This document shows positions 33,641 to 43,121 of a stretch of DNA of 64,000 bases, in pieces. The DNA is taken from assembly GCF_900106835.1 (NCBI RefSeq), contig NZ_FNNR01000002.1, positions 186,001-250,000 on the forward strand. Direction: 5' to 3'. This DNA comes from Arthrobacter sp. cf158. GTDB taxonomy: Bacteria; Actinomycetota; Actinomycetes; Actinomycetales; Micrococcaceae. The notes beneath the pieces are model-generated. The model had not been told where the DNA came from. It saw only the letters and a list, made by a program, of their open reading frames with translations, and searched no databases. The translations under genes were made by a program, and so were the position numbers. The stretch's first letter is position 1; each line of letters begins with the position of its first letter.

Positions 33641-34860
33641 GCACTCCAGTCGTTTCCACGGCCGTCAATGAAGTCACTGAGCGCGGCCGCCAGGAAGCCA
33701 AGCGCTACGACGCCGTGCTGCTCGCGTCCTTCGGTGGCCCGGAAGGTCAAGATGACGTCATCCCCTTCCTCCGCAACGTCACCCGAGGCCGGGGCATCCC
33801 GGACGAGCGCCTCGAAGAGGTTTCGCACCACTACCGTGCTTTCGGCGGGATCAGCCCCATCAACCAGCAGAACCGTGAGCTGAAGGCCGCCATCGAGGCC
33901 GAGCTGGCCAAGCGGGACATCGAGCTGCCCGTACTCTGGGGCAACCGCAACTGGGATCCCTACATTGCGCCCGTCCTGCAGGACGCTTACGACGCCGGAC
34001 ACCGCCGGATCCTGATGCTCACCACCAGCATCTACTCCTGTTACTCCAGCTGCCGCCAGTACCGCGAAGACATCGGCATTGCCCTGACGGAGACGGGCTT
34101 GGACGGCAAGCTGGAAGTGGACAAGATCCGCCAGTACTTTGACCACCCCGGCGTGGTCCAGCCCTTCCTCGAAGGCACTGCCGCCGGTCTGGAAGAAATC
34201 CGAGGCAAGCTGGCCGCTGCAGGCGAGGCTGATCCGGATTCGAAGATCCGGGTGCTGTTCGCCACGCACTCGATTCCTACCCGGGATGCAGAGGCCGCCG
34301 GCAGGTCCGAGGACGAGCCGCGCGAGTTCGCTGAAGGATCCGCCTATGCCGCGCAGCATCTTGCCAACGCCCAGGCCATCATGGACACCGTGGCACCGAA
34401 CGTTGCCTGGGACCTGGTGTACCAGTCCCGCTCCGGCGCCCCGCACATTCCTTGGCTTGAACCGGACATCAACGACCACCTTGAGGAAATTGCCCCCGAA
34501 GGCGTCCGCGGCGTGGTAATCGTTCCTCTGGGGTTCGTCAGCGACCATATGGAAGTTGCCTGGGACCTGGACACCGAGGCGCTGGAAACCTGCAAAAACC
34601 TCAACATCGAGGCCACCCGTGTTCCCACCCCGGGGACGCACGCGGCGTTCGTGTCCGGTCTGGTGGACCTTATCTGTGAGCGCACGGTGGAAAACAACAT
34701 CGCCGATCGTCCCCACGTGACGGACCTGGGCCCTTGGTATGACGTCTGCCGTCCCAACTGCTGCGAAAACTTCCGCGGGGCAAAACCCGTCATTTCCGAA
34801 GTTGGCGTCGGCATCGGTATCGGTCACGATGCCTACCCCGCTTCGGAGGCTGCCAAGTGA
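33637..34860 (+). CDS. hemH: Coproporphyrin III ferrochelatase with probable [2Fe-2S] site
   Basis: 407 aa. Inserts iron into coproporphyrin III. Conserved blocks: VLLASFGGPEGQDDVIPFL, GGISPINQQN, LTTSIYSCYSSCRQYREDIG, FATHSIPTRDAE (catalytic His) and VVIVPLGFVSDHMEV. Cys139 in YSSCRQY and the C-terminal Cys371, Cys375 and Cys376 (VCRPNCCENF) match the iron-sulfur cysteine layout of actinobacterial ferrochelatases. It shares four-base overlaps with hemQ and hemC, so the three are translationally coupled. Confidence 0.95.
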   Translation: MSTPVVSTAVNEVTERGRQEAKRYDAVLLASFGGPEGQDDVIPFLRNVTRGRGIPDERLEEVSHHYRAFGGISPINQQNRELKAAIEAELAKRDIELPVLWGNRNWDPYIAPVLQDAYDAGHRRILMLTTSIYSCYSSCRQYREDIGIALTETGLDGKLEVDKIRQYFDHPGVVQPFLEGTAAGLEEIRGKLAAAGEADPDSKIRVLFATHSIPTRDAEAAGRSEDEPREFAEGSAYAAQHLANAQAIMDTVAPNVAWDLVYQSRSGAPHIPWLEPDINDHLEEIAPEGVRGVVIVPLGFVSDHMEVAWDLDTEALETCKNLNIEATRVPTPGTHAAFVSGLVDLICERTVENNIADRPHVTDLGPWYDVCRPNCCENFRGAKPVISEVGVGIGIGHDAYPASEAAK

Positions 34861-35855
34861 CGGTACGCATCGGCACCAGGGCAAGCAAACTTGCCCTGAC
34901 GCAGACGCAGCAAACAGCGGACCGCTTGGCTGCCGTTGGCGGCTTCCCGGTGGAGCTCGTGCACATCAAGACCGAGGGCGACGTCAAGACCGGGTCACTT
35001 TCCCAGATGGGCGGTACCGGCGTGTTCGTCGCCGCGTTGCGTGACGCGTTGCTGGCTGACAGCTGCGATGTCGCCGTGCACTCCCTCAAGGATCTGCCCA
35101 CTGGGGCTGCCCTGGGCCTCAGCATTGCAGCGACGCCCAAGCGCGTTGATGTCAGGGACGTACTTTGTGCCCGCGATGGACTGACCCTCGCGGAGCTTCC
35201 GGGTGGGGCAAGGGTGGGCACAGGCTCACCCCGGCGGGCCGCGCAACTCCGTGCGGCGCGGCCGGATATTGAGGTGCTGGACATCCGCGGAAACGTGGAC
35301 ACCCGCCTTGGCCGCGTACCCGGGCTGAGCGGAAATGCCACCGATGAAATTGTTCCCGGCAAGTCCTGCGATCTGGACGCCGTGGTGCTGGCCGCCGCCG
35401 GCTTGGAACGAATCGACCGGCTGGACACCGTGAGCGAGTTCTTTGCCACGGACGTCATGCTTCCCGCTCCCGGACAAGGCGCCCTGGCCATCGAGTGCCG
35501 AACAGAGGACGCTCCACGCCAAGTGGGAACCACTGAGGGCTCCAACGGTGTGCTGGCACAAGCACTCGCAGCATTGAATGACGACGATACCCGGCTGGCC
35601 GTAACAGCAGAACGGGCCGTCCTGGCAAGGCTCGAAGCCGGTTGCGCCGCACCCGTCGGCGCGTATGCCTTCCGTAAGGGCAGCATGCTGCATCTGGAAG
35701 CCGTTGTCTGCGCCGTGGACGGCACTAAAACTGTCCGCGAGAAAAAGGCCACGGACGGCCTGACCGAAGTTGGAGCCACGTTGCTCGGCATCGAAGTGGC
35801 GGAGCTTTTACTCGCTGCCGGCGCCGCGGAGATCGCGGACCTTGCCGCATCCTGA
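34857..35855 (+). CDS. hemC: Hydroxymethylbilane synthase HemC
   Basis: 332 aa. Polymerises four porphobilinogens on a covalently bound dipyrromethane. The cofactor cysteine is Cys263 in LEAGCAAPVGAYAF. Other signatures: RIGTRASKLALTQTQQTAD, VHSLKDLPT, RVGTGSPRRAAQL and LPAPGQGALAIECR. It starts with GTG overlapping the hemH stop by four bases. The hemD reading frame begins within its last codons. Confidence 0.95.
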   Translation: MTVRIGTRASKLALTQTQQTADRLAAVGGFPVELVHIKTEGDVKTGSLSQMGGTGVFVAALRDALLADSCDVAVHSLKDLPTGAALGLSIAATPKRVDVRDVLCARDGLTLAELPGGARVGTGSPRRAAQLRAARPDIEVLDIRGNVDTRLGRVPGLSGNATDEIVPGKSCDLDAVVLAAAGLERIDRLDTVSEFFATDVMLPAPGQGALAIECRTEDAPRQVGTTEGSNGVLAQALAALNDDDTRLAVTAERAVLARLEAGCAAPVGAYAFRKGSMLHLEAVVCAVDGTKTVREKKATDGLTEVGATLLGIEVAELLLAAGAAEIADLAAS

Positions 35856-36720
35856 TCTGCATGATCGCCAGGGACTGAACGGTCGGCGCGTCCTGATTAC
35901 CAGGAGCGCCGACCGTGCCAGGCCATTGGCTTCGCTATTAGGCAGCTTGGGAGCAGAGCCGTTGGTTCTGCCGCTTATCGATTTTGAGACGGCGGAGGAC
36001 CAGGCGCCCCTTGATGCGTACCTGAATCAACTGGCCGCCGGCGATTTTGACTGGTTGGTGCTCAGCAGCGTCACCACCGTGCGGGTTCTGTTGCAGAAGG
36101 CTGCGGGGCTTGGAAAATCCCTCGCGGACATCGTTCCTGCCGGAACCAAGGTGGCGACTATTGGTCCATCTTCCCGGGACGTCCTCGAATCCCTTGGCCT
36201 CGCGGTTGCCTTGGCACCCACGGACCTCCAGTCCGCCGAAGGGTTGCTTGCTGTGTGGGAGGCTGCCCCGGTGCGGGTACTCCTGCCGCAGGCCGACATT
36301 GCTGCGGCGGGTCTGCGGGACGGTTTGGCTGCGAAGGGTGCGGACGTGACCACCGTGGTCGCGTACCGCACCGTCGACTACCCGGCCCGGCCGGAGCGGC
36401 GGCTGACAGCGCAACTGCCTGCCGCCGTCGTCAATTCCGAATCCGAACTACCGCCAAGCCTCACCCCTGAAGACGTACTGACGGCGCTCGAAGCAGGGAC
36501 AGTGGACGCTGTGGTTGCTGCCTCACCCAGCGCCGTCCGGCGGATCGCCACGGTGTTTCCGACGTTGGGTGCCTGTCGTTTGGTTGCGATAGGGCGTCCG
36601 ACGGCGGCAGAGGCTTCCCGCCTGGGTCTCACCGTCGCTGCCACAGCCAAAGAACCAACCCCGGACGGCATCGTGGCCGCCTTGGAATCTGTTTTCGTCA
36701 ACGAAGGGAACCCGCAATGA
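35842..36720 (+). CDS. hemD: Uroporphyrinogen-III synthase HemD
   Basis: 292 aa from a TTG at 35842, the best start I find: GGAG stands ten bases upstream at 35828-35831 and no ATG or GTG is in frame near the conserved beginning ([20 protein letters not shown]). It would overlap hemC by 14 bases. The family is poorly conserved, but [29 protein letters not shown] and [16 protein letters not shown] are typical. It closes and inverts ring D of the tetrapyrrole. It ends with ATGA overlapping hemB. CTG at 35857 or 35875 are less likely starts. Confidence 0.85.
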   Translation: MPHPDLHDRQGLNGRRVLITRSADRARPLASLLGSLGAEPLVLPLIDFETAEDQAPLDAYLNQLAAGDFDWLVLSSVTTVRVLLQKAAGLGKSLADIVPAGTKVATIGPSSRDVLESLGLAVALAPTDLQSAEGLLAVWEAAPVRVLLPQADIAAAGLRDGLAAKGADVTTVVAYRTVDYPARPERRLTAQLPAAVVNSESELPPSLTPEDVLTALEAGTVDAVVAASPSAVRRIATVFPTLGACRLVAIGRPTAAEASRLGLTVAATAKEPTPDGIVAALESVFVNEGNPQ

Positions 36721-37697
36721 GCTTTCCAAACCATCGTCCCCGCCGCTTGCGCACAACTCCCGCCATGCGCAGGCTCACCGCTGAGAACCGACTGGCACCC
36801 GCAGACCTGATCCTGCCCACTTTTATCCGGGAGGGACTCACTGAACCCAGCCCCATCAGCTCCATGCCGGGAGTGGTCCAGCACACCACCGATTCGTTGA
36901 AGCGGGCGGCCGCCGAAGCCGTGGAGCTGGGCGTGGGCGGCATCATGCTGTTCGGTGTACCCGCGGTACGCGATGCGCGGGGTACGGCGTCCCTTGAACC
37001 CGACGGTGTTCTCAACAAAGCCATCCGCGACGTCAAAGCGGAGGTCGGTGACAACCTGGTGATCATGGGCGATGTTTGCCTGGACGAATTCACCGACCAC
37101 GGCCACTGCGGTGTGCTGGACGCTGACGGCTACGTGGACAACGACGCTACCCTGGAGATCTACGGCCAGATGGCTGTTGCACAAGCCGAAGCCGGAGCCC
37201 ACGTGCTGGGGCCCTCGGGAATGATGGATGGCCAGATCGCCGTGATCCGCCAGGCGCTGGAGGAATCCGGCAACAAGAACACTGCGGTCCTGGCCTATGC
37301 CGCCAAATACGCATCAGCGTTCTATGGACCGTTCCGGGAAGCCGTCGATTCCCAGCTCACGGGCGACCGCCGGACCTACCAAATGGACGCGGCAAACCGC
37401 CGCGAGGCCATCCTGGAGGTTGAGCTGGACCTCGAAGAAGGTGCGGACATGGTGATGGTCAAGCCGGCCATGAGCTACCTCGACATTCTGGCCGACGTCG
37501 CTGCCATGAGTCCCGTCCCGGTGTCGGCCTACCAAATTTCAGGCGAGTACGCCATGATCGAAGCGGCTGCGGCCAACGGTTGGATCGACAGGCGTGGGGC
37601 CATTACCGAATCCGTGCTTGGAATCAAGCGTGCCGGAGCCGATACCGTCCTGACCTACTGGGCCTCCGAACTGGCAGGCTGGCTGAAGGAGTCCTGA
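36717..37697 (+). CDS. hemB: Porphobilinogen synthase HemB (ALA dehydratase)
   Basis: 326 aa. Condenses two 5-aminolevulinates. Schiff-base lysines lie in [16 protein letters not shown] and [11 protein letters not shown]. The metal loop reads [14 protein letters not shown], with Cys121, Asp123 and Cys131, a mixed Cys/Asp arrangement between the all-Cys zinc form and the Asp-rich magnesium form. It overlaps hemD (ATGA) and the following oxidoreductase (TGATG), so it is in the same transcript. Confidence 0.96.
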   Translation: MSFPNHRPRRLRTTPAMRRLTAENRLAPADLILPTFIREGLTEPSPISSMPGVVQHTTDSLKRAAAEAVELGVGGIMLFGVPAVRDARGTASLEPDGVLNKAIRDVKAEVGDNLVIMGDVCLDEFTDHGHCGVLDADGYVDNDATLEIYGQMAVAQAEAGAHVLGPSGMMDGQIAVIRQALEESGNKNTAVLAYAAKYASAFYGPFREAVDSQLTGDRRTYQMDAANRREAILEVELDLEEGADMVMVKPAMSYLDILADVAAMSPVPVSAYQISGEYAMIEAAAANGWIDRRGAITESVLGIKRAGADTVLTYWASELAGWLKES

Positions 37698-38776
37698 TGA
37701 CCTCCGTTCCCTCCGATCCCGCGGCGCCGGTAGCGTCAAACCAGATCCTGCTGGGCCTGAACACCTTCGGCGACGCAGGCCTGGACGCCCAGGGGAACCC
37801 CAAGGAACATGCCCTCGTGCTGCGCGAGCTGCTGGAGGAAGCAAAGCTGGCTGACGCCGTCGGGATCCATGCTTTTGGCGTGGGCGAACACCACCGGCGG
37901 GACTTTGCCGTCTCCGCGCCCGAAGTTTTCCTCGCGGCCGCGGCCGCAGTGACCTCCCGGATTCGCTTGGGATCGGCCGTCACGGTCCTCAGCTCGGATG
38001 ATCCCATCCGCGTCTTCCAACGTTTCGCCACCGTGGACGCCATCGCCAACGGCAGGGCCGAGGTGATGCTGGGGCGAGGATCGTTCGTGGAGTCCTTCCC
38101 CCTGTTTGGCTTGGATCTGGCAGAGTACGAGGTCCTCTTTGAGGAAAAGCTGGAGCTGTTCCACAAGGTGCGCGCGCAGAAACCGGTCCACTGGGAAGGG
38201 CGCACCCGGCCGAACGTCAGTGGACTTCAGGTCTATCCGCGGTTGCAGCACCACCTGCTGCCGGCATGGATCGGCGTGGGCGGCACACCGGAGTCCGTAC
38301 TGCGCTGTGCTGAATACGGGTACCCGATCATCTTCGCCATCATTGGTGGTGAGCCCCGCCGTTTTGCCCCCTTGGTGAATCTGTACCGCGAAGCCATGGG
38401 CAAGTACGGCCATCCGATGCGCCAGATCGCAACCCATTCGCCCGGATTCATTGCTGATACCGATGAAGCCGCACGGGAGGAGCTCTTCCCGCACTGGCTT
38501 GAGCAGCGCAACAGGATCGGTGCCGAGCGTGGCTGGGGACCGGGAAACCGGGCCGAGTTCGATGCCATGTGCGGTCCTGAAGGTGCGCTCTACGTGGGCT
38601 CGCCGGAAACCGTCGCGCGAAAGATCGCCCTCCTCAAGAGGAACCTTGGAGTGGACCGCTTCGACCTCAAATACAGCAACGGGACGCTGCCGCACCAGTC
38701 CATGATGCGCTGCATCGAGCTGTACGGCACCGAGGTTGCCCCACGCGTCGCTGAACTGCTGGCTGACGCCTCATAA
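37697..38776 (+). CDS. LLM-class flavin-dependent oxidoreductase inside the heme operon
   Basis: 359 aa luciferase-like monooxygenase (bacterial luciferase/alkanesulfonate monooxygenase superfamily, F420 or FMN). Family signatures: VGIHAFGVGEHHRRDFAVSA, FLAAAAAVTSRIRLGSAVTV, RFATVDAIANGRAEVMLGRG and LYVGSPETVARKIALLKRN. It starts by sharing one base with the hemB stop (TGATG) behind a strong AAGGAG, and hemL follows 43 bases later, so it is embedded in the operon. It has no established step in heme synthesis. Substrate and cofactor are not determinable. Confidence 0.88.
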   Translation: MTSVPSDPAAPVASNQILLGLNTFGDAGLDAQGNPKEHALVLRELLEEAKLADAVGIHAFGVGEHHRRDFAVSAPEVFLAAAAAVTSRIRLGSAVTVLSSDDPIRVFQRFATVDAIANGRAEVMLGRGSFVESFPLFGLDLAEYEVLFEEKLELFHKVRAQKPVHWEGRTRPNVSGLQVYPRLQHHLLPAWIGVGGTPESVLRCAEYGYPIIFAIIGGEPRRFAPLVNLYREAMGKYGHPMRQIATHSPGFIADTDEAAREELFPHWLEQRNRIGAERGWGPGNRAEFDAMCGPEGALYVGSPETVARKIALLKRNLGVDRFDLKYSNGTLPHQSMMRCIELYGTEVAPRVAELLADAS

Positions 38777-38819
38777 CTTGCGGCCTTGCCGCCGATGAAT
38801 CACTGAAAGAATAGGAACC

Positions 38820-40139
38820 ATGACTTCCAACACCCCTGTCTCCGATCAGCTCTTTGACCGTGCACGGTCCCTCATGCCCGGCGGTGTGAACTCCCCGGTC
38901 CGGGCCTTCGGCTCCGTGGGTGGAAACCCAAAGTTCATGGTCTCTGCCAAGGGTGCCTATCTCACGGACGCCGATGGCAAAGAATACGTGGACCTGGTGT
39001 GCTCCTGGGGACCGGCACTGCTGGGGCATGCGCACCCCGCTGTGCTCGACGCCGTCCACGCGGCTGTGGACCGCGGGCTGTCCTTCGGTGCTTCGACACC
39101 GGATGAAGCCAACCTGGCAGCCATCGTGAAGGAGCGGGTCTCCGCCGTAGAGAGGCTGCGGATGGTGTCCACCGGCACTGAAGCCACCATGACTGCGGTA
39201 CGGCTGGCCCGCGGCTTCACCGGCCGTAACCTGATCATCAAGTTCGCAGGCTGCTACCACGGCCACCTGGATGGCCTGCTTGCCGCCGCAGGCTCCGGCG
39301 TCGCCACACTGGCATTGCCGGGCTCGGCCGGCGTCACCGAAGCTACGGCTGCGGAGACTCTGGTTCTGCCGTATAACGATCTCGACGCCGTTGAGGCCGC
39401 CTTCGCTGCCCACGGCAAGAACATCGCTGCCGTCATTACCGAGGCCGCTCCGGCGAACATGGGCGTAGTCACCCCGGGGGAGGGCTTCAACGCCGGGCTG
39501 TCCCGCATCACCAAAGAACACGGCGCCCTCCTCATCCTCGACGAAGTCCTCACCGGGTTCCGCACCGGCTACGCCGGCTACTGGGGGCTGACGGGCAGGC
39601 AGGAAGGCTGGGCACCGGATCTGCTCACCTTCGGCAAGGTCATCGGTGGCGGAATGCCGACGGCGGCACTCGGCGGCCGCGCCGACGTCATGGACTATCT
39701 TGCTCCTGTTGGCCCGGTCTACCAGGCAGGCACCCTGTCGGGGAACCCCGTGGCCATGGCCGCTGGTGTAGCAACGCTGACTCACGCAACTCCTGATATC
39801 TACGCCTATGTTGATGCCCGTTCGTTGGAACTCTCGGCAGCTCTGTCCGCGGCCCTGGACGCTGTTGGCGTGGACCACTCCATCCAAAGGGCGGGAAACC
39901 TGTTCTCCGTTGCTTTCGGCACTTCGGCCCACGGCGTGCACAACTACGCCGATGCCCAGGGCCAGGAAACGTTCCGTTATGCGCCGTTCTTCCACTCCAT
40001 GTTGGACTCCGGGGTCTACCTTCCGCCGTCCGTCTTCGAAGCCTGGTTCCTGTCAGCGGCCCACGACGACGCCGCGATGAATCGCATTGTGGACGCCCTC
40101 CCGGCAGCTGCGAAGGCGGCTGCCGCAGCCTCCGCCTGA
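38820..40139 (+). CDS. hemL: Glutamate-1-semialdehyde 2,1-aminomutase HemL
   Basis: 439 aa PLP enzyme converting GSA to 5-aminolevulinate. The PLP lysine is Lys273 in [12 protein letters not shown]. Other signatures: [48 protein letters not shown] and [19 protein letters not shown] lies five bases before the ATG. It completes the C5 route with divergent hemA. A strong hairpin (40147-40173) follows the stop and likely ends the operon. Confidence 0.96.
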   Translation: MTSNTPVSDQLFDRARSLMPGGVNSPVRAFGSVGGNPKFMVSAKGAYLTDADGKEYVDLVCSWGPALLGHAHPAVLDAVHAAVDRGLSFGASTPDEANLAAIVKERVSAVERLRMVSTGTEATMTAVRLARGFTGRNLIIKFAGCYHGHLDGLLAAAGSGVATLALPGSAGVTEATAAETLVLPYNDLDAVEAAFAAHGKNIAAVITEAAPANMGVVTPGEGFNAGLSRITKEHGALLILDEVLTGFRTGYAGYWGLTGRQEGWAPDLLTFGKVIGGGMPTAALGGRADVMDYLAPVGPVYQAGTLSGNPVAMAAGVATLTHATPDIYAYVDARSLELSAALSAALDAVGVDHSIQRAGNLFSVAFGTSAHGVHNYADAQGQETFRYAPFFHSMLDSGVYLPPSVFEAWFLSAAHDDAAMNRIVDALPAAAKAAAAASA

Positions 40140-40146
40140 TCGCTGA

Positions 40147-40173
40147 TGCCCCGGGCAACCGCTGCCCGGGGCA
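40147..40173 (+). terminator. Hairpin after hemL
   Basis: Perfect 11-bp GC stem TGCCCCGGGCA (40147-40157) with TGCCCGGGGCA (40163-40173) and a 5-base loop, seven bases after the hemL stop. No T tract follows, so it is a terminator of the actinobacterial I-shaped kind or an mRNA 3'-end stabiliser. Confidence 0.65.
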
Positions 40174-40238
40174 GTGTGGCGCCCGCACGGGGTAGGCTCG
40201 TAGATGGAAACCCAACCCCAACGAATTAACGGTTTACC

Positions 40239-41525
40239 ATGCGCAAGACCCAGACAATTGCATCCCTCGGTATGAGCATCGCGGCGGCTGGAGCTTTCCT
40301 CGCCATGGCGTCCGGCTGCTCAACCGGGAGTGGAAGTTCCGCACCGACTGCCACGGACGGGTCGCCGTCGGCCTCTGCCCCTGCGTCGTCAGGCACTCCG
40401 GTTCCCACCACCGCGCAGGCGACGTCACCACCGCGATCCCCGGCTCCTTCCACGCCACCATCGGCCCCTGCATCAGGGACGAGCGCGCCGTCCGTGGCGG
40501 ACCAGCAACTTGCGGCCATGAGCCTGGAACAGCGCGTGGGGCAGTTGTTCATGGTGGCGGCCAAGGCAACTGGTGCTGAGCCGGGGACCATGGAAGCACT
40601 GAAGAAGTATCACACGGGCAACGTCTACCTCAGCGGGCGCAGCAAGGCAGGAACCGGGGCCACCACGTCAGTTGTCTCGTCCCTGACGGGCACGGTCTCT
40701 CCAGCTACCACAGGTGGTGTGCCCCTTTTTGTAGCCACGGACCAAGAGGGTGGCTACGTCCAAGTCCTCTCCGGCCCCGGTTTCTCCACGATCCCCACCG
40801 CGTTGGTCCAGGCGGGGTCCGGGGCGGCTAAGCTCCGCGCTGACGCCGCCGTATGGGGTAAAGAGCTGCGGAGCGTCGGCGTGAACGTCAACCTTGCTCC
40901 GGTCTTGGACACGGTGACCAGCCCGGAGTTTGCGCCGTCCAACGCCCCGATCGGGCATTTCCAGCGAGAATACGGTTACGCACCGCCGGCAGTTTCTGCA
41001 CTCGGCAGCGCCTTTGCCGACGGCATGAAGGACGCCGGTGTCGCGCCAGTGGTCAAGCACTTTCCCGGTCTGGGCAGAGTTGTCCCCAACACAGATGTGA
41101 CCAGCGATGTCAGGGACACGGTAACAACCCGGAACGATCCCGCTCTGGAACCTTTCCACGCAGCGATCGAGTCGGGCACGCAGTGGGTCATGGTGTCCAA
41201 CGCGTTCTACGACAAGATCGATCCTGCCAACATTGCGCCGTTCTCCCCGATGGTCATGGACACTATGCTGCGGGCAGACGCGGGCTTCAAAGGCATCGTT
41301 CTCTCGGATGACCTCTGCAGTGCCGCTCAATTGGAAGCCTGGTCTGATGCGGACCGGGCCCTGAACTTCTTTAGCGCCGGTGGAACCATGCTGGTGTGCG
41401 CCGATCCCGCGGCCATTCCATCAATGCACCAGGCCGTAGTGAAGAAAGCGCAATCCGATCCCGGGTTCCTGGCAAAGGTGGATGCCGCTGCCCTGACGGT
41501 GCTTAGAGTCAAAGCCGGGCAATAA
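40239..41525 (+). CDS. GH3-family lipoprotein (LpqI-like beta-N-acetylglucosaminidase)
   Basis: 428 aa. Lipoprotein signal with Cys27 (LAMASGC), then a ~65-residue Ser/Thr/Pro/Ala linker, then a GH3 N-terminal domain: FVATDQEGGYVQVLSGPGF, VNLAPVLDTV, KHFPGLGR (273-280) and VLSDDLCSAAQL with the likely nucleophile Asp357. The His-bearing catalytic loop of NagZ (D-T-H-x-D-S-H type) is replaced here by NTDVTSDVRDTV, without His. It probably acts on cell-wall sugars outside the membrane, as mycobacterial LpqI does, if active. Confidence 0.85.
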   Translation: MRKTQTIASLGMSIAAAGAFLAMASGCSTGSGSSAPTATDGSPSASAPASSGTPVPTTAQATSPPRSPAPSTPPSAPASGTSAPSVADQQLAAMSLEQRVGQLFMVAAKATGAEPGTMEALKKYHTGNVYLSGRSKAGTGATTSVVSSLTGTVSPATTGGVPLFVATDQEGGYVQVLSGPGFSTIPTALVQAGSGAAKLRADAAVWGKELRSVGVNVNLAPVLDTVTSPEFAPSNAPIGHFQREYGYAPPAVSALGSAFADGMKDAGVAPVVKHFPGLGRVVPNTDVTSDVRDTVTTRNDPALEPFHAAIESGTQWVMVSNAFYDKIDPANIAPFSPMVMDTMLRADAGFKGIVLSDDLCSAAQLEAWSDADRALNFFSAGGTMLVCADPAAIPSMHQAVVKKAQSDPGFLAKVDAAALTVLRVKAGQ

Positions 41526-41536
41526 GCGCAACGGGG

Positions 41537-41591
41537 AAACCCCGCCCTTCCTGATCAAGCACGAGGCTTGATGCGCGGAAAGACGGGGTTT
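41537..41591. terminator. Imperfect bidirectional hairpin between convergent genes
   Basis: Outer arms AAACCCCG (41537-41544) and CGGGGTTT (41584-41591) enclose an inner 7-bp stem ATCAAGC/GCTTGAT (41554-41560 with 41566-41572). It lies between the GH3 gene and the convergent ABC ATPase gene. The middle is unpaired, so strength as a terminator is uncertain. Confidence 0.55.
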
Positions 41592-41610
41592 CAGTGGAAG
41601 CTGGCGGTGG

Positions 41611-42348
41611 CTACAGGACGTCCGAAAGGAAGCCCTGCAGACGTTCCGTTTGAGGATCGGTGAAGAGCTTTTCCGGCGGACCGGATTCCACCACAACGCC
41701 TGCGTCCATGAAGGTCACGATGTCCGAGACATTGCGGGAGAAGCCCATCTCGTGGGTCACCACCACCATGGTCATGCCTCCTTGCGCCAGATCCGTCATG
41801 AGGGCCAGTACGCCCTTGACCAGTTCAGGGTCCAGCGCTGAGGTTGCTTCGTCGAAGAACATGACCTCCGGCTTCATAGCCAGCGCGCGGGCGATCGCCA
41901 CGCGCTGCTGCTGGCCACCGGAGAGGTTGGCAGGGCGGGCATCGGCCTTGTGCTTCAGTCCGACCAGGTCGAGTTGGGCCAGGGCCTCGTCCCGTGCTTC
42001 GTCCTTGGACATGCCACGGAGCTTGCGCAAGGCGAGGGAGATGTTCTCAGCCACTGTCTTGTGCGGGAAGAGGTTGAACTGCTGGAACACCATGCCGATA
42101 CGGCGGCGCAGTTCGTCCGGGTTGTCCTTCAGAACTGAACGGCCATCGAGGAGAATGTCGCCTTGGTCCGGTTCGATGAGTCGGTTCATCACACGGAGCA
42201 GCGTTGACTTTCCGGAGCCCGAAGGCCCGATCACAGAGGCTGTGGTGCCCTTCTCCACGTGAAGGTCAATGCCGCGCAACACATGGTTGCTGCCAAATGA
42301 CAGGTGGATGTTCTTCGCAGACAGCGTTCCTGAAGCGAATTCGCTCAT
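41611..42348 (-). CDS. Amino-acid ABC transporter ATP-binding protein (second system)
   Basis: 245 aa polar amino-acid ATPase. Walker [10 protein letters not shown] (41-49), [16 protein letters not shown] signature and Walker [17 protein letters not shown] are intact; note FFDEATS in place of the more common FDEPTS. It overlaps the permease gene by four bases (ATGA). It is the last gene of a minus-strand SBP-permease-ATPase operon. Substrate cannot be assigned beyond polar amino acids. Confidence 0.93.
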   Translation of the reverse strand: MSEFASGTLSAKNIHLSFGSNHVLRGIDLHVEKGTTASVIGPSGSGKSTLLRVMNRLIEPDQGDILLDGRSVLKDNPDELRRRIGMVFQQFNLFPHKTVAENISLALRKLRGMSKDEARDEALAQLDLVGLKHKADARPANLSGGQQQRVAIARALAMKPEVMFFDEATSALDPELVKGVLALMTDLAQGGMTMVVVTHEMGFSRNVSDIVTFMDAGVVVESGPPEKLFTDPQTERLQGFLSDVL

Positions 42349-43109
42349 GCCTGGGCTCCCTTTCCAACGACGGCTGCTGCCTCGTCCGGTTCCTTCTTCT
42401 CCGGGCGACCGGCTCGCATGCGGGCATCAATCCAGTTCACGAAGTGAGTGAGCGGGATGGTCAATGCCAGATAGAAGATGGCTGCAGCTACATACGGCGA
42501 CAGGTTGCCGCTGTTGGCAGCAGCGTCCTTGCCGATCTGGAAGATCTCACGTTCCGTTGCCAGCAGGCCAAGCATGAAGACCAAGGACGATTCCTTGATC
42601 AGCGCGATGAACTGGTTGACCAGCGCCGGAAGGACGCGGCGGATGCCCTGGGGCACCACCACCAGACGCATGGACGAACCGTAGCTGAACCCCAAAGCGC
42701 GGGTTGCCTCGAGTTGGCCCTTGTCCACGCTCTGAATACCTGAGCGGAAGATCTCGCCGATATACGCACCGGACATCAAGGACAACGCCGCGATGGCCAT
42801 GGGGTACGGGCTCGTGGAACCGGTCAGTTCACGGATGACGGGGCCGAAGCCGAATCCGATGACCAGGATGGTCAGGACGGGCGGAAGGCCACGCAGGATG
42901 TCCGTGTAGATGCGGGCAATCCACCGTGCTGCTGCGTTCCGGGAGATCCCCATCAGGGCAAGCAGCATTCCGATCGCCGTCCCGATGATGCCTGATATAA
43001 CAGCCAGGATCAGCGTATTCGGAAGGCCGATGGCGAACATCTTGGGGATGACTTGGCCCATCGCCTCCCAGTCAAAGAAGGTGTCGGCAAGTTGATTGAG
43101 GATATCCAT
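42345..43109 (-). CDS. Amino-acid ABC transporter permease (second system)
   Basis: 254 aa. About five membrane helices; the EAA loop is visible as [20 protein letters not shown] followed by [15 protein letters not shown]. Only one permease gene is present, so the channel is expected to be a homodimer, unlike the GluCD pair at the left end. The tail is charged ([17 protein letters not shown]). It follows the binding-protein gene after 12 bases. Confidence 0.92.
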   Translation of the reverse strand: MDILNQLADTFFDWEAMGQVIPKMFAIGLPNTLILAVISGIIGTAIGMLLALMGISRNAAARWIARIYTDILRGLPPVLTILVIGFGFGPVIRELTGSTSPYPMAIAALSLMSGAYIGEIFRSGIQSVDKGQLEATRALGFSYGSSMRLVVVPQGIRRVLPALVNQFIALIKESSLVFMLGLLATEREIFQIGKDAAANSGNLSPYVAAAIFYLALTIPLTHFVNWIDARMRAGRPEKKEPDEAAAVVGKGAQA

Positions 43110-43121
43110 GGAACGCCCGGG

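Noticed and set aside
33589..34884. A 431-codon minus-strand open frame opposite hemH
   Set aside because: hemH is unmistakable (catalytic His, Fe-S cysteines); the antisense translation matches nothing.
38667..39995. A 442-codon minus-strand open frame opposite hemL
   Set aside because: Shadow of the PLP enzyme gene; no motif and no ribosome site.
30276..40139. Secondary-metabolite cluster built around the LLM monooxygenase
   Set aside because: All neighbours are heme biosynthesis enzymes; there is no carrier protein, synthase or exporter.
41530..41595. Repeat-like sequence considered as a CRISPR unit or attachment site
   Set aside because: It occurs once, is a hairpin between convergent genes, and no spacers, cas genes or integrase are present.
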